This document shows, piece after piece, positions 4,966-5,823 of a stretch of 5,823 nucleotides of DNA. A program made the translations under genes and the position numbers. The notes below the pieces were generated by a model. It was not told where the DNA came from, made no database searches, and saw nothing but the letters and a program-made list of their open reading frames with translations. The stretch is from assembly GCA_016201185.1 (NCBI GenBank), contig JACQDG010000412.1:1-5823 (forward strand), read 5' to 3'. Position 1 is the stretch's first letter. Each line of letters starts with the position of its first letter. Source of the DNA: Acidobacteriota bacterium. Its GTDB lineage: Bacteria; Acidobacteriota; Terriglobia; Bryobacterales; JACQDG01.

Positions 4966-5823
4966 TCAGCGGCCGGAGAACGCCATCAGCAACGCCTGCA
5001 CGGCGATCCCCATGCCCAATACCGAAACCACCGCCGAGGAAAGAACCGGCACTCGCCGCGCCAGGGAGGTGTGGACCGGCAACCGGGCGAACAGCGACCG
5101 CGCCTGGACCATGGCGATTCCGATCCCGCTCAGCACCACAGCCAGGCCCATGCTGAAGGCCACTATGAGTAACACTCCCAGCGCGGCGCGGTTTAGCGAG
5201 ATGGCCGCCAGCAGCACCACGAGCGCCGAAGGGCAGGGAATGATGCCGCCGCTCACGCCCAGAGCCAGCAGGCTGCCCAGCGACACCTTGTCGGGGATTT
5301 CGTGGGAGTGGTTGTGCCCGTGGTGATGGTCGTGATCGTGATCCTGGTGGTGGTGATCGTGGGTATGATCGTGGCTATGATCGTGGGCGTGGGCGTGATG
5401 GTGATCGTGGTGGTGATGATGGTGCAGCGCCGCCCAGCGCTTGCGAAACATCACGATGCCGATGGCCACGATGCTCAGCCCGCAGGCGACGCCCAGCCAG
5501 GGATAAAGCCGCTCTGGCACCAGCCGCGGCCCGGCGAGCAGGACCAGCAGTCCCAGCGCGAAGACGCCCATGGTGTGCGTGAGCGTCACCACGCCGCCGA
5601 GAAACAAGGCGTGCTTCATGGTGCCCCGGTTTCCCACCAGGTAAGCGGCGACGATGGTCTTTCCATGCCCGGGCGAGAGGGCGTGAAACGATCCCAGGCA
5701 GAAGGCCACCACCAGGTTGAACAGCACCAGCCGCCAGCCCAGATCGCGGCCCGAGAGGATCTGCGATAGAAAATCGCCGCGGATCACAGTACCCCACTCC
5801 ATCTTCCGTGGGGCGCGGCCGGC
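4966..5823 (-). CDS. Nickel/cobalt exporter, NicO/RcnA family, N-terminus beyond the window
   Basis: Probable inner-membrane efflux permease for Ni2+ and/or Co2+. The first in-window Met (5802-5800) gives 278 residues, but the frame stays open for seven more codons to the right edge with no stop. Related proteins in similar bacteria often carry an extra N-terminal domain, so the start probably lies outside. Numbering from that Met: six membrane segments at about 22-43, 65-90, 98-118, 174-200, 204-232 and 252-275. The family motif HALSPGHGKT (40-49) is in segment 1, THT (75-77) in segment 2, and GGIIPCPSA (185-193) in segment 4. Between segments 3 and 4 is a loop (127-167) with 26 histidines in 41 residues, plus Asp, typical of Ni/Co/Zn transporters. 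The gene ends 485 bases before the sigma gene on the same strand. No upstream metal riboswitch or RcnR-type operator can be judged, as that DNA is not shown. Nickel and cobalt specificity cannot be separated from sequence alone. Confidence 0.88.
   Translation of the reverse strand, partial: AGRAPRKMEWGTVIRGDFLSQILSGRDLGWRLVLFNLVVAFCLGSFHALSPGHGKTIVAAYLVGNRGTMKHALFLGGVVTLTHTMGVFALGLLVLLAGPRLVPERLYPWLGVACGLSIVAIGIVMFRKRWAALHHHHHHDHHHAHAHDHSHDHTHDHHHQDHDHDHHHGHNHSHEIPDKVSLGSLLALGVSGGIIPCPSALVVLLAAISLNRAALGVLLIVAFSMGLAVVLSGIGIAMVQARSLFARLPVHTSLARRVPVLSSAVVSVLGMGIAVQALLMAFSGR
5302..5424 (-). repeat. Degenerate low-complexity repeat coding for the His-rich loop of the exporter
   Basis: On the plus strand this reads as imperfect repeats of ATCGTGG, GTGGTG and GTGATG units, for example TATGATCGTGG at 5364 and a near copy ten bases on. 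On the coding strand these are runs of CAC, CAT and GAT codons giving HHHHHHDHHH, then alternating HD, HA and HS pairs. Such DNA tends to gain or lose units by slippage in multiples of three, which would change loop length without breaking the frame. Confidence 0.75.

Noticed and set aside
4671..5156. Plus-strand 161-codon frame starting with a Lys/Arg-rich segment
   Set aside because: It overlaps about 190 bases of the exporter on the other strand, lacks a ribosome site and has no motif I recognise. Kept only as part of the gap description.
5302..5769. A plus-strand open frame starting with a Val/Ile/Met-rich stretch that looks like a membrane helix
   Set aside because: It is the antisense of the His-rich loop: CAC, CAT and GAT codons read backward as GTG, ATG and ATC. 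The exporter on the minus strand has clear family motifs.
1..5823. The same 8 bases, CGGCCGGC, at both window ends (1-8 and 5816-5823), suggesting a circular element
   Set aside because: Eight GC-only bases are common by chance here. No replication or mobilisation gene is present, and the exporter frame is not continued sensibly at the left edge.

Overview
This is a GC-rich (roughly 60-65% by eye) bacterial window with two blocks of genes that converge near position 3000-3140. The plus strand carries a complete phosphoketolase gene (127-2520) and a small unrecognised gene (2697-2963). The minus strand, read right to left, carries a Ni/Co exporter of the NicO/RcnA type that runs off the right edge (5823 to 4966), a 485-base gap, an ECF sigma factor (4480-3905) and its membrane-bound anti-sigma factor (3908-3141). 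The gene mix, the dense high-GC coding and the RskA-type anti-sigma factor suggest a soil or sediment bacterium. Acidobacteriota is my best guess, but it rests on general resemblance and no marker gene is present.

Plus-strand block: phosphoketolase splits xylulose-5-phosphate and/or fructose-6-phosphate into acetyl-phosphate plus a C3 or C4 sugar phosphate. All the catalytic motifs I could look for are intact. No acetate kinase, phosphotransacetylase or pentose-phosphate gene lies next to it in this window, so its metabolic partners are elsewhere. The 176-base spacer after it holds two inverted repeats that share one arm. It then leads to an 88-codon gene of unknown function.

Minus-strand block: the sigma and anti-sigma genes overlap by four bases (ATGA), a classic translationally coupled pair. 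The sigma factor would be held at the membrane by the anti-sigma factor until a signal releases it. A perfect TATAAT lies so close to the sigma start codon that the mRNA may be leaderless. The exporter lies upstream on the same strand, but 485 bases of apparently non-coding DNA separate it from the sigma gene, so co-transcription is uncertain. Its most striking feature is a cytoplasmic or periplasmic loop with 26 histidines in 41 residues, a probable metal-binding segment.

I found no mobile element, CRISPR array, tRNA, rRNA or clearly new multi-gene system. The items most worth checking are the leaderless sigma start, the His-rich loop, the 88-residue protein and the 485-base gap.
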